Virus record (IMG/VR): IMGVR_UViG_3300038856_000078
Span: 1 to 56,006 of that record
Strand: one strand, 5' to 3'
DNA: 56,006 bases
From: a virus
The notes under the pieces were generated by a model, which was given only the letters and a program-made list of their open reading frames with translations, did no database searches and had not been told where the DNA came from. Below are positions 23,573-29,647 of this stretch, one piece after another (within the stretch, counting starts at the first letter, position 1; each line of letters begins with the position of its first letter). The position numbers were made by a program, and so were the translations under genes.

Positions 23573-23756
23573 TTCCTACAACCTCCTCCTTTACCTCAGA
23601 GAGAATGTTGTCAAACACAGACCTAAAATCATCATCCCTCAATAATCTTTCCACATGTACAGATTCTCGCCCAATGAACCTAATGGAAGTCCGCAATTTC
23701 CACCACCTTTCATCCGGTGTTCTATTAACAACTACTGCTACCTCTCGTAATTCCAT
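23535..23756 (-). CDS. Hypothetical protein
   Basis: 73 residues; ATG 23756 has AAAGGATTG upstream. Strand-helix composition (ELREVAVVVNRTPDERWWKL), helical C-terminus. Its 3' end overlaps the end of the primase gene on the other strand by 38 bases. No family recognised. Confidence 0.6.
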   Translation of the reverse strand: MELREVAVVVNRTPDERWWKLRTSIRFIGRESVHVERLLRDDDFRSVFDNILSEVKEEVVGIIEQTLHPHTKT

Positions 23757-23851
23757 TTTCAATCCTTTCTGTTCACGACCTCGGCCGCTTGCGACCGGGT
23801 CTATTGACACCCATGAGGACACTTTACATTGGCCGAGTATCGTATGACGTG

Positions 23852-24058
23852 TCACTGGCCCGGTTGCTTTTTTATCTTTTTGATTGCTTCTCCAAGCATT
23901 TCCAAATGAAATTCCATATTGTTTTCAGACAGGTAGGACTTAAGCGCTGAAAGCCGTACAAGGGCTTGCGGCGCAAAGTCAGGACTCTCTTCAACAAACC
24001 TCGGGTACACACAAATCATAGTATGAACGGCCCATTTAAGGGCGTCAGGAGTAGTCAT
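23852..24058 (-). CDS. Hypothetical helical protein
   Basis: 68 residues, all-helical, basic C-terminus (EAIKKIKKQPGQ). Its ATG (24058-24056) overlaps the ATG of the divergent plus-strand gene on a CATG tetranucleotide. GGAAGG lies upstream within that gene. The 95 bases downstream (23757-23851) hold no gene. Confidence 0.6.
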   Translation of the reverse strand: MTTPDALKWAVHTMICVYPRFVEESPDFAPQALVRLSALKSYLSENNMEFHLEMLGEAIKKIKKQPGQ

Positions 24059-24401
24059 GAGTAACCTTCCACCAAAACCTAAGCCTACTGACCCTGCGTG
24101 GGTACGCAAGGAAAAATGGCGCAAGAGGCGCGAGGCGCGAGAAGCCACGCGGATTTCCTCCGACCATGAGTTGAGCGGCGTGCGTCACAGACAGCCGCAC
24201 CGCGACAAGGGAATGAATGTGAGCTGGTCGGAGGGGCCGGACGGCGCGTTGCATGTCCGGCCCACGAGTATACCGGTTGCGACGGTGCGGGGATACGCGG
24301 TGTCGCAGGAGGATTGGGACGCAATTTTTACTCCCAAGTCCAAAGCTGACCCTCCTTCAGATGAACCTCAAGAAGATCCCGTTGATTGCGAGGAGCGTTA
24401 G
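24057..24401 (+). CDS. Hypothetical basic protein with WDxIF motif
   Basis: 114 residues; AGGAG six bases before ATG 24057. Basic helical N-terminus (KPTDPAWVRKEKWRKRREAR), then VSWSEGPDGALHVR and EDWDAIFTPKS, acidic tail. A short WDxIF segment recurs in the plus-strand frame at 25529. Wedged among minus-strand genes: its start overlaps a divergent start and its end overlaps the minus gene at 24328 by 74 bases. Confidence 0.6.
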   Translation: MSNLPPKPKPTDPAWVRKEKWRKRREAREATRISSDHELSGVRHRQPHRDKGMNVSWSEGPDGALHVRPTSIPVATVRGYAVSQEDWDAIFTPKSKADPPSDEPQEDPVDCEER

Positions 24402-24558
24402 GGAAGAGGCGACGAATCTCGCGGGTGCACATCCTACCTGAATTATCACTTCTCCACATCTTACCGTTCCATGTATATGTACCTTTTTTGAAAGCCGGCT
24501 TTTTAACATGCACGTCATATTCATTATTTTCTCGATCCCAACTAATCCAGATCTTCAT
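24328..24558 (-). CDS. Hypothetical basic protein
   Basis: 76 residues, strand-rich N-terminus (MKIWISWDRENNEYDVHVKK) and KKGTYTWNGKMWRSDNSG with a helical C-terminus. GGAG precedes ATG 24558, which is two bases from the divergent ATG at 24561. Unknown function. Confidence 0.6.
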   Translation of the reverse strand: MKIWISWDRENNEYDVHVKKPAFKKGTYTWNGKMWRSDNSGRMCTREIRRLFPNAPRNQRDLLEVHLKEGQLWTWE

Positions 24559-24560
24559 TA

Positions 24561-25022
24561 ATGGCTCCTAAGAAAATAGTTTACGCGGGTGAAATTAACA
24601 GCGCGCTGGTCGAGCGCGTGTGGAAAGGCAATTGGTCCGAGCTGATTCTGTGCTCGGACGGGGGGTGTACTTACTGCATGAGGGCTATTTGTGACTACCT
24701 CCTGGACAAGGAGAAGAAGGTTGTAGGGGTCGGGCAAATCATGTCGTCTGCGACGGCTATCCTTGCGTGCGGTACGCCTGCTCTGTGCTCGCCCAACTGT
24801 CGGTTCCTTGTTCATGCTTCTGACCTTTCGGAGGCGAGCGGCGGGATTCAAGAGATGCGGAACAATGCCGAGGAGTTGAAGGTTGAGGAGGCCTGGTACT
24901 TAGACGTCATGATGGCTCGGACGAAGTTGTCGCGTGAAGCGTGGGTTGACTTGATTCGTGAGGAGACTGTGTTTGGGGCGGCTATGGCGAAGTCGATTGG
25001 GTTGGTTGATTCAATTCTGTAG
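24561..25022 (+). CDS. ClpP-like serine protease (S14 fold)
   Basis: 153 residues. Matches the ClpP core: SELILCSDGGC strand, GVGQIMSSA with catalytic Ser62 (ClpP GQAAS), SPNCRFLVHASD with His85 (ClpP LPNSRVMIH), and a C-terminal LIREETVFGAAMAKSIGLVD like the ClpP tail. Phage ClpP-like proteins usually serve as prohead proteases beside portal and capsid genes; this one is far from them, alone on the plus strand in an accessory region. No clear Shine-Dalgarno precedes ATG 24561. Confidence 0.8.
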   Translation: MAPKKIVYAGEINSALVERVWKGNWSELILCSDGGCTYCMRAICDYLLDKEKKVVGVGQIMSSATAILACGTPALCSPNCRFLVHASDLSEASGGIQEMRNNAEELKVEEAWYLDVMMARTKLSREAWVDLIREETVFGAAMAKSIGLVDSIL

Positions 25023-25134
25023 GCTTAGCGTCCTGGTGTTCTTCACACACTGTGTACCCAAACCTCGGTTCTATCTGATTGTTTTTATACTGACCGCATA
25101 CACAACACGGTTTTTCACTTGGATGACCTATCAT
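24982..25134 (-). CDS. 50-residue zinc-binding protein
   Basis: ATG 25134 is preceded by GGAGAAAGC and lies within the end of the upstream gene (20-base overlap). Motif CCVCG and a later VCEEH supply zinc ligands; the tail is polar (QPTQSTSP). Overlaps the end of the ClpP-like gene on the opposite strand by 41 bases. Below usual length cut-offs. Confidence 0.5.
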   Translation of the reverse strand: MIGHPSEKPCCVCGQYKNNQIEPRFGYTVCEEHQDAKPTELNQPTQSTSP

Positions 25135-25351
25135 GCTTTCTCCAATTCCAAATCGTCAAAACGTTCAACACCCCGAGCACACACGACAGGCCCAGCAAGC
25201 TCCAATTCTCGAGGGCCACGGACTGATAGAGATAGGCGGCATTGCCCAAGAAGTTGGCCACGGCGTAGTGGATTGGTTTGCGGCGGGCCATGGACGCCGC
25301 GCCGTATATGAAGCAGAAATTTCCACACCATCCTACGGACTGGGCTATCAC
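25115..25351 (-). CDS. Small membrane protein resembling CBU_0592 family
   Basis: 78 residues from a GTG at 25351 that overlaps the previous TGA (GTGA). Three hydrophobic segments with QSVGWCGNFCFIYGA at the start, HYAVANFLGNAAYLYQSV in the middle and VLGVLNVLTIWNW near the end: spacing and the central N-x-x-G-x-x-x-Y motif resemble CBU_0592-type membrane proteins of bacteria and phages. Function unknown. Confidence 0.65.
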   Translation of the reverse strand: MIAQSVGWCGNFCFIYGAASMARRKPIHYAVANFLGNAAYLYQSVALENWSLLGLSCVLGVLNVLTIWNWRKHDRSSK

Positions 25352-25530
25352 TCCGGAGCCTCGAGCTGTGAGAGTTTCTCTTTGATTTCCGCAATCTCTC
25401 TTGTTAAATTACCTCTTACTATTGGGTAAACTTTTCCGGAAAGTTGAGTCATCCTTTCTTCCTCCGCAAGCTCAGCCTCAAGCCCAGCAAGCTTTACCTT
25501 CAACCTATTAATACGCCGTTGAGTGAACAT
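25348..25530 (-). CDS. Coiled-coil hypothetical protein
   Basis: 60 residues from ATG 25530 (GAAAGG upstream). Two amphipathic helices (RLKVKLAGLEAELAEEERM and TREIAEIKEKLSQLEAPE) give a helical hairpin. Its ATG overlaps the divergent ATG at 25529 on CATG. Next gene is GTGA-coupled. Confidence 0.6.
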   Translation of the reverse strand: MFTQRRINRLKVKLAGLEAELAEEERMTQLSGKVYPIVRGNLTREIAEIKEKLSQLEAPE

Positions 25531-25750
25531 GAAATACCTTTCAGGATTACCGTTTACAGTTTCAGTCGCGCCGCAAGGGGCCCATCCCAAGCGTGCTGAT
25601 TGGGACGAGATTTTCAACACTCGCAGTGCTGAACAAGTTCCCCACAAAGACGACACAGACCCTGCGACACGTACTCGTAGCCCTCGCGGTAAGCGTCGTC
25701 GTGAATGCAGTCAGGAGGAAGGAACGGACGCCAATCCTCCGCGTCCTTAG
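25529..25750 (+). CDS. Questionable small protein with WDxIF motif
   Basis: 73 residues (MKYLSGLPFTVSVAPQGAHP...DWDEIF). The DWDEIF segment recalls EDWDAIF of the gene at 24057. The second half is low-complexity and lies antisense to a better-supported minus-strand gene for 137 bases, so this may be a relic or a chance frame. The upstream GAGTGA is a weak ribosome-binding site. Confidence 0.35.
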   Translation: MKYLSGLPFTVSVAPQGAHPKRADWDEIFNTRSAEQVPHKDDTDPATRTRSPRGKRRRECSQEEGTDANPPRP

Positions 25751-25796
25751 CGCCCATGCGGAAATACTCCTGGCGGATTATGTAGCGGTCTCTCAT
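25614..25796 (-). CDS. Small Cys-rich C-terminal protein
   Basis: 60 residues; CGAGGAG lies upstream of ATG 25796, and the frame overlaps the previous stop (ATGA). C-terminal CRLCGELVQHCEC is a likely zinc site; the middle is Asp/Tyr-rich. The long upstream extension is out-of-frame shadow of the neighbour. Unknown function. Confidence 0.6.
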   Translation of the reverse strand: MRDRYIIRQEYFRMGAKDAEDWRPFLPPDCIHDDAYREGYEYVSQGLCRLCGELVQHCEC

Positions 25797-26083
25797 TGAC
25801 ACTCCTCGTGGTAGTAGTACTCGTCTCGGAGCACTGGGTTCGGGCCCAGACGTTCGTGGCAAGCAGCGCAGGTCTTGTGCCGGTTGTCGGAGTGTGGTCG
25901 GACGAATTGAAGCTCCACGCTGCAATCCGGAGGCTCCCCCTTGTATAAATCCACGCACCCCGCCTTGAACATGCGAGCGCACAATCTCGCCCAGGCCTCG
26001 TCGCGTGTCTCGGCCTGGATTACATAGGGCTCGGCGTGCTCGTCGTCTGTCCAGCTTACACAAAAACAGTAGTCAGAAATCAT
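25793..26083 (-). CDS. Hypothetical protein with zinc knuckle
   Basis: 96 residues. N-terminal strand-rich part (MISDYCFCVSWTDDEHAEPY) with a helix ETRDEAWARLCARMF, then CAACHERLGPNPVLRDEYYY ending HEECQ, a C-x-x-C...H-x-x-C zinc site. Seen in small phage early proteins; function unknown. Overlaps the PagL-like gene's end by 11 bases. Confidence 0.65.
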   Translation of the reverse strand: MISDYCFCVSWTDDEHAEPYVIQAETRDEAWARLCARMFKAGCVDLYKGEPPDCSVELQFVRPHSDNRHKTCAACHERLGPNPVLRDEYYYHEECQ

Positions 26084-26609
26084 AACTAACTCCTACAAAT
26101 ATTGCGCCGTTTTCGTGGCCCGTATTTTTGGTTGCCTTCGGAAGGCCGAAGAATTGGCGGGTTGAGTCACCGAAGAAGGTCATGCCGTTAGAGTGGTGAA
26201 AATAGCGGTAATCAAGGGAGATGGCGAGTCGAGGGGTTGCGCGCAGAGAGACACCTGCTCCGAGCTCTGTCGTGAAGGTATACCGCACGTCCGAGCCACG
26301 CCAACCTTGGGCAGTGCCCACTCCAAAGACGCCTATCATGTAGGGTGAAATCTTGCTCGGGTATCGGATTTTTACTGCGGTCTCCACGCCGTAGATTTCT
26401 CCATTGCCGCGAATCGTGGTCGGGCCGGCTTCGAGCTGGACTGCTGGGTGCAGGTTGGCGCCGAGTCGGGTCGAAGTCTTGAGTGCATTTATCGTGTTGA
26501 GATGCGGGCGGAGCGTGCTTTGTAGTCCCAGTTTTGGGTGCAGAACGCCGACTTCGGTGACAGAGTAGCAGGAGGATAGCAGCAATGGCAAGAGTAGTAA
26601 GGATTTCAT
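26073..26609 (-). CDS. PagL-like lipid A deacylase (outer-membrane lipoprotein)
   Basis: 178 residues. Signal peptide MKSLLLLPLLLSSC with lipobox cysteine near 14. The rest is an eight-strand-type beta barrel: alternating strands with aromatic girdles and a final strand AIFVGVSYDF ending in Phe, the outer-membrane insertion signature. YRYFHHSNG (H138, S140) matches the H-x-S-N active site of PagL/acyloxyacyl hydrolase enzymes, which remove an acyl chain from lipid A; E166 in TGHENG may be the third residue. A lipid anchor on a PagL barrel is odd. Likely remodels the host LPS. Confidence 0.72.
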   Translation of the reverse strand: MKSLLLLPLLLSSCYSVTEVGVLHPKLGLQSTLRPHLNTINALKTSTRLGANLHPAVQLEAGPTTIRGNGEIYGVETAVKIRYPSKISPYMIGVFGVGTAQGWRGSDVRYTFTTELGAGVSLRATPRLAISLDYRYFHHSNGMTFFGDSTRQFFGLPKATKNTGHENGAIFVGVSYDF

Positions 26610-26842
26610 TCAAGCAAAGACTCCAGGTTGTTAGAGGTTTGGATTTTGTGACTGGGGACGCCGAGTGACTGTGCCCACTCTCTTGTGTGCCGTATGGTGT
26701 TGGGGAGCGCGAGGGAGAGGTTGGCGGCGTAGAGGGTTGGTGGGATGAAGAGGGCTACGAGGTCTCCATTGGAGAACAAGGCACGGGTTTGGTTGGAGAA
26801 CTCGAGCTCATGTTTGTTGATGCCCAAGGGTGTGAGCTTCAT
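26606..26842 (-). CDS. Hypothetical protein
   Basis: 78 residues; overlaps both neighbours by ATGA. Contains a hydrophobic middle (GDLVALFIPPTLYAANLSLA) and a helical C-terminus. No family recognised. Upstream of the PagL-like gene in the same leftward set. Confidence 0.6.
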   Translation of the reverse strand: MKLTPLGINKHELEFSNQTRALFSNGDLVALFIPPTLYAANLSLALPNTIRHTREWAQSLGVPSHKIQTSNNLESLLE

Positions 26843-27009
26843 CCCGTGTAGCCTCGGTCCTTCAGGTCTTGTCCCAGCTGATCCAAGCGTCCAGCGAGGT
26901 AGTGTTTCCCAGCATCGTCCATCATGTCAGCAAACAAGGATATCGCCTTCATATATCCTTGGTCCTTAATGTAGTTGAGAATATCTCGGCGCAGTGTTGA
27001 ATGGTCCAT
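26839..27009 (-). CDS. Small helical protein
   Basis: 56 residues from ATG 27009 with AAAGGAG upstream; TAATG overlap with the gene before. Fully helical (LRRDILNYIKDQGYMKAISL). Function unknown. Confidence 0.6.
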   Translation of the reverse strand: MDHSTLRRDILNYIKDQGYMKAISLFADMMDDAGKHYLAGRLDQLGQDLKDRGYTG

Positions 27010-27215
27010 TAGTTCAGCTCCTTTGCGCAAGAGACCATGATTCGGGAGATTTGGAGGCGTTCCGAGGCGCGACGTTCGGCCTTCATGCGTGAGAGGGCCG
27101 TACGGGCGCTGTAGTGGGTGTAGAAGGCCCGCGCGAGGCGGGTGAGGGTGATAGTGCCCAGGAGGGCGAACGTGGCGTAGAGGCCAAGTATGAGGGTTGT
27201 GGAGATTTCTACCAT
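27009..27215 (-). CDS. Single-pass membrane protein with basic helix
   Basis: 68 residues. TM helix at about 6-28 (TTLILGLYATFALLGTITL), then a strongly basic helix (RMKAERRASERLQISRI). Starts inside the last bases of the upstream gene. Function unknown. Confidence 0.6.
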   Translation of the reverse strand: MVEISTTLILGLYATFALLGTITLTRLARAFYTHYSARTALSRMKAERRASERLQISRIMVSCAKELN

Positions 27216-27376
27216 GGTTTGTCGCTCCCAAGGTCGCGGACTCGGCGGATCGTATCGAGGTACTCTTCGAGTTCTGTGATGAGTGTTGACAATTCGGAAC
27301 CAGTGATTGAGGAAGGAGCCATGTCACACACATGCTGAGAGAGGAGCATGAGGTTGTCAAGGATTTTGTCGGTCAT
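27209..27376 (-). CDS. 55-residue helical protein
   Basis: ATG 27376 (AAAGGACT upstream) to TAG 27209. Helical: ILDNLMLLSQHVCDMA then ELSTLITELEEYLDTIRRVR. Overlaps the next gene's ATG by seven bases. No family recognised. Confidence 0.55.
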   Translation of the reverse strand: MTDKILDNLMLLSQHVCDMAPSSITGSELSTLITELEEYLDTIRRVRDLGSDKPW

Positions 27377-27378
27377 TT

Positions 27379-27615
27379 TTAGTCCTTTGGTTGAGGGTTG
27401 AAAAAGTGTACAGATTGTGGTATGATAGCGACGGTGCGGAATTTTCCGCCCACTTGGAGGCGAATATCTACAGAATCTACCTCGAGAATTTCGGGGATTT
27501 TTAGTTGACTGGTATATTTTATCGCGTCCGGCAGATTTGTAAAGTCTGGATTGCTTAGGGAAGCGTGCCCAGTTTTGCCGAATAGCCAGGACTGATAGTA
27601 GAGCCTATAAACCAT
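27379..27615 (-). CDS. Hypothetical protein
   Basis: 78 residues from ATG 27615, nine bases from the divergent plus-strand ATG at 27625. Strand-rich (MVYRLYYQSWLFGKTGHASL; VDIRLQVGGKFRTVAIIPQS). No Shine-Dalgarno is visible upstream, because that position lies in the divergent gene. Function unknown. Confidence 0.5.
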   Translation of the reverse strand: MVYRLYYQSWLFGKTGHASLSNPDFTNLPDAIKYTSQLKIPEILEVDSVDIRLQVGGKFRTVAIIPQSVHFFNPQPKD

Positions 27616-27624
27616 GGAGGAATC

Positions 27625-27924
27625 ATGCCGAAAGAAGTGAACTTGAGGAAGAGGAAAGAGGCTCGGGATAAAAGGCTGAAGGCTGGCCGGGAGAAGCTGC
27701 ATGAGGGGAGGCGCAAGAAGCGTAGGACGTCTGAGAAGTACATGCAGGCTGTCGTTGAGGAGATTGGTACTGACGCCGTTCGGGCGGTCGTCCAGAAGAT
27801 TCTGGAAGAGGCGCTTGACGGGAATCGTGACGCGTGGAATTTTCTGGGGCGCTTCATTTTGGGAAATGGAAAGATTAGTCTTTCAGACCTTGCGAGCCCT
27901 GGTATCCTCAAGCGTAAGGGGTAA
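27625..27924 (+). CDS. Possible small terminase-like/DNA-binding protein
   Basis: 99 residues; GGAGG before ATG 27625. A very basic N-terminus (LRKRKEARDKRLKAGREKLH) precedes AVRAVVQKILEEALDGNRDAWNFLGRFILG. Helix pairs around an A-L-x-G-x-R-x-A-W-x-F-L turn recall small terminase or phage DUF5681-like proteins. No other small-terminase candidate is seen beside terL, but the position on an isolated plus-strand unit makes this tentative. Confidence 0.5.
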   Translation: MPKEVNLRKRKEARDKRLKAGREKLHEGRRKKRRTSEKYMQAVVEEIGTDAVRAVVQKILEEALDGNRDAWNFLGRFILGNGKISLSDLASPGILKRKG

Positions 27925-27968
27925 GTGCTTCCAGTTTTTCCCGTGATAATCTCGCGTTGGGATTCCTC

Positions 27969-28325
27969 TCATTTGTCCTCCAATCCGTACTCCGCGGCGA
28001 GCTTGGTGAATTGTGCGGGCCATTCTTCGGGCTCGTGGAGGTCGTGGACGGCCTGGAGAGTCTTGAGAAGGGAGCGGTTGTCTTCTCCCAAACGAGTTGC
28101 GATGTCGGGGAAGACTTCGAAGAGATTGGGGACGCCGGTGTCGTTGGATGCGTTCTTTTCCCAAGGGGAGACTTTTTCGAGCTCTTGGGGTGTCAGAAGT
28201 ACGCCGACAGCGCAGTTTGTGTTGTTGGGTCCGGCGTAGAGGCATGAGCCGTGGCAACTCATGGACCTTTTGCCCTGGGCGAGGAGTTTGCGCTTTGAGG
28301 TGCTGAAGATTTCTTGAGGATTCAT
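27969..28325 (-). CDS. Conserved phage protein, CAVGxL family (copy 2)
   Basis: 118 residues, paralogous to the gene at 15319-15666: helix EIFSTSKRKLLAQGKRSM, cysteine cluster CHGSCLYAGPNNTNCAVGVL, then LLKTLQAVHDLHEPEEW and AAEYGL. Starts on ATGA overlap with the gene at 28322. A 44-base gap separates it from the convergent gene at 27625-27924. Function unknown. Confidence 0.8.
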   Translation of the reverse strand: MNPQEIFSTSKRKLLAQGKRSMSCHGSCLYAGPNNTNCAVGVLLTPQELEKVSPWEKNASNDTGVPNLFEVFPDIATRLGEDNRSLLKTLQAVHDLHEPEEWPAQFTKLAAEYGLEDK

Positions 28326-28750
28326 TGCTTTCTCACGATTCCGAGGGGGGTTTCTTCGTTTTCATGACGGAAAATGACGTCTCCGGGTTGAGGTTTGTAC
28401 GGAATTGCTCCTTTTTTGAGAAGTTCGAGTCTTCGCTCTTTTGGGTTGTTGTGCTGAAACGTGGTGATGATCTTGTCGCCCAGCTTCCAGACGGGGGCCT
28501 TGAGCTCCGGGCACGGGAGCCCGACGATAGTCAGCACTTTTCGTAGATCGTTCGGGATCTTGTTGCCCCTGCCTTTCTTGCTCGCCGTCTCAGGTTGTGA
28601 CCTCCTTCTGGACGTTAGCGCCCAGAATCCGTTCCCTCCGTCCGATATCTCTCGGTACGTCTCGAAGTAGTCGAGGAGGAACTTTTGTTCGTCTCTTGTT
28701 ACCTCGTAAATGGCGTCTTCACCGTGGTTGCTGAGCACTACGTAGAACAT
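28322..28750 (-). CDS. Hypothetical protein with PGDVIFRHE module
   Basis: 142 residues; GGAGACC precedes ATG 28750. N-terminal MFYVVLSNHGEDAIYEVTRD, basic middle, C-terminal KPQPGDVIFRHENEETPLGI that resembles the PG-x-x-F-R-x-P/H modules of the mosaic genes. First gene after the non-coding block to its right. Function unknown. Confidence 0.65.
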   Translation of the reverse strand: MFYVVLSNHGEDAIYEVTRDEQKFLLDYFETYREISDGGNGFWALTSRRRSQPETASKKGRGNKIPNDLRKVLTIVGLPCPELKAPVWKLGDKIITTFQHNNPKERRLELLKKGAIPYKPQPGDVIFRHENEETPLGIVRKQ

Positions 28751-28798
28751 TTTTGGTCTCCTAATGGGGGAAAATAAGTGGAATACCCCATTCTACCT

Positions 28799-28811
28799 GC
28801 AAATAATTTGC
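28799..28811. repeat. 13-bp palindrome
   Basis: GCAAAT-A-ATTTGC, perfect inverted repeat around a central A. Possible protein-binding site. Confidence 0.6.
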
Positions 28812-28812
28812 C

Positions 28813-28838
28813 GTCCCGTCTGCGATTTTAGGCGGGAC
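28813..28838. repeat. Inverted repeat, 9-bp arms
   Basis: GTCCCGTCT, eight-base loop, AGGCGGGAC: arms pair with one G-T. Could fold as a hairpin in RNA or ssDNA. Confidence 0.6.
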
Positions 28839-28841
28839 CGG
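28831..28841. repeat. GGCGGGACCGG direct repeat, copy 1
   Basis: 11 bp identical to 28994-29004; the two copies bracket the AT-rich core, as iterons or operator pairs might. Confidence 0.6.
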
Positions 28842-28927
28842 GTTAAGTGTTTAGGGGTACGGGGTTTACCCCAAATGGTCCCACTTGGGAGGTTTCGCCT
28901 ATATACGGCTATTCCCTTTAATGTATT

Positions 28928-28943
28928 ATAACTTATAAGTTAT
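28928..28943. repeat. 16-bp perfect palindrome in AT-rich core
   Basis: ATAACTTATAAGTTAT reads the same on both strands. It sits in the most AT-rich stretch of the non-coding block. Confidence 0.7.
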
Positions 28944-28993
28944 TCTTTAGGGGTTTTAAATAAACTAATAGAGAAAGAGAATTAGGCGGGTCA

Positions 28994-29004
28994 GGCGGGA
29001 CCGG
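28994..29004. repeat. GGCGGGACCGG direct repeat, copy 2
   Basis: Second copy; preceded by a partial TAGGCGGG at 28983-28990, giving one and a half tandem units. Confidence 0.6.
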
Positions 29005-29305
29005 TCTTGTGGTGTCTTCTTGGGACATGCTTCAAAGGCTCAGGAAGGGGCCTGGCTTGGGTTGTGTGGCTCTTGGGGGAGATTTGTGGGCTCTGGGTCA
29101 TATGAGGTGTTGAGGCGCTTAGAATCGAATTGTGGGGTTATTTGAAAAGTGTCCAGAAGTTGGGCAGTTTTTGTGTTGTTGTAGCTTGTGGGGAATATTT
29201 CGCAGTGTGAGTTGTTGGCGTCGGGCCCGCTGGCCTGGGTGTGGCAAATTGTCGCAGGCTATACATGCCGTGCGCGTGACCATGAAATTTCGTGGTTGGG
29301 TAAAG

Positions 29306-29322
29306 TGTCAGATTTTCTGACA
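29306..29322. repeat. Perfect hairpin, 7-bp arms
   Basis: TGTCAGA-TTT-TCTGACA. Lies 16 bases left of the terminator; could be an operator or a processing site. Confidence 0.55.
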
Positions 29323-29337
29323 GTTATGGAGTTGGTG

Positions 29338-29369
29338 AAAAATGCCCGGCCAGAGTTATCCGACCGGGC
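29338..29369 (-). terminator. Rho-independent terminator (leftward)
   Basis: Minus strand: GCCCGG, 14-base loop, CCGGGC, then ATTTTTC. Located 11 bases after the stop of the last gene (29380) of the small-gene cluster, ending transcription from the 31.7-kb promoter. Confidence 0.85.
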
Positions 29370-29379
29370 GAGCCACCAC

Positions 29380-29547
29380 TCAGTCGTTCAGTTCGAAGCC
29401 TGTGTATCCTACGTCCGGGTGAACGAACGCCACGTTCCCCGACCCGTCGTCTCGGAGCTCAAGTCCCGACGACTTAAGCACGTCGAGAATTTTCATTTTC
29501 GCCTCGATACACGTGTCGTTGATCTTGTCGAATTCGGCCTTAGTCAT
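29380..29547 (-). CDS. 55-residue hypothetical protein
   Basis: ATG 29547 to TGA 29380. Helical N-terminus (AEFDKINDTCIEAKMKILDV) and a strand-rich end (GNVAFVHPDVGYTGFEL). GGAGAAACGC gives the ribosome-binding site within the upstream gene. Last gene of the cluster, just before the terminator. Confidence 0.6.
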   Translation of the reverse strand: MTKAEFDKINDTCIEAKMKILDVLKSSGLELRDDGSGNVAFVHPDVGYTGFELND

Positions 29548-29647
29548 GCGTTTCTCCGATTCGTCTCATGTAACAGTCCACAAGCCGCCCGACCAGAAAC
29601 ACTGGCCTGGCGACTACGAATGCGATAGCGAGTGATTCAGCAATCAT
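29540..29647 (-). CDS. 35-residue membrane peptide
   Basis: ATG 29647 to TAA 29540, overlapping both neighbours. Hydrophobic helix ESLAIAFVVARPVFLVGRLV followed by DCYMRRIGETHD. Weak Shine-Dalgarno; supported by overlap geometry only. Confidence 0.45.
   Translation of the reverse strand: MIAESLAIAFVVARPVFLVGRLVDCYMRRIGETHD

Larger units (their letters stand above)
28751..29337. other. Long non-coding block; candidate origin/control region
   Basis: About 590 bases without a credible gene, the longest such stretch. The left part (28790-29004) has an AT-rich core (28905-28990), several palindromes and a repeated GGCGGGACCGG; the right part (29005-29300) is visibly G/T-rich on the plus strand. 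It lies between a strong leftward terminator and a leftward gene start, so it must also hold that gene's promoter, though I see no convincing -35/-10 pair. Best read as an origin or control locus, unproven. Confidence 0.5.

Noticed and set aside
23804-23824. Plus-strand TTGACA with TACATT as a promoter
   Set aside because: Spacer is only 15 bases and the next plus-strand gene is more than 230 bases away.
24491-24502. AAAGCCGGCTTT palindrome followed by T residues as a terminator
   Set aside because: Lies inside a coding region, has no loop, and only a short T run.
29188-29628. 146-codon plus-strand frame over the non-coding block
   Set aside because: Crosses the terminator hairpin and a minus-strand gene, has no ribosome-binding site and random-looking composition.
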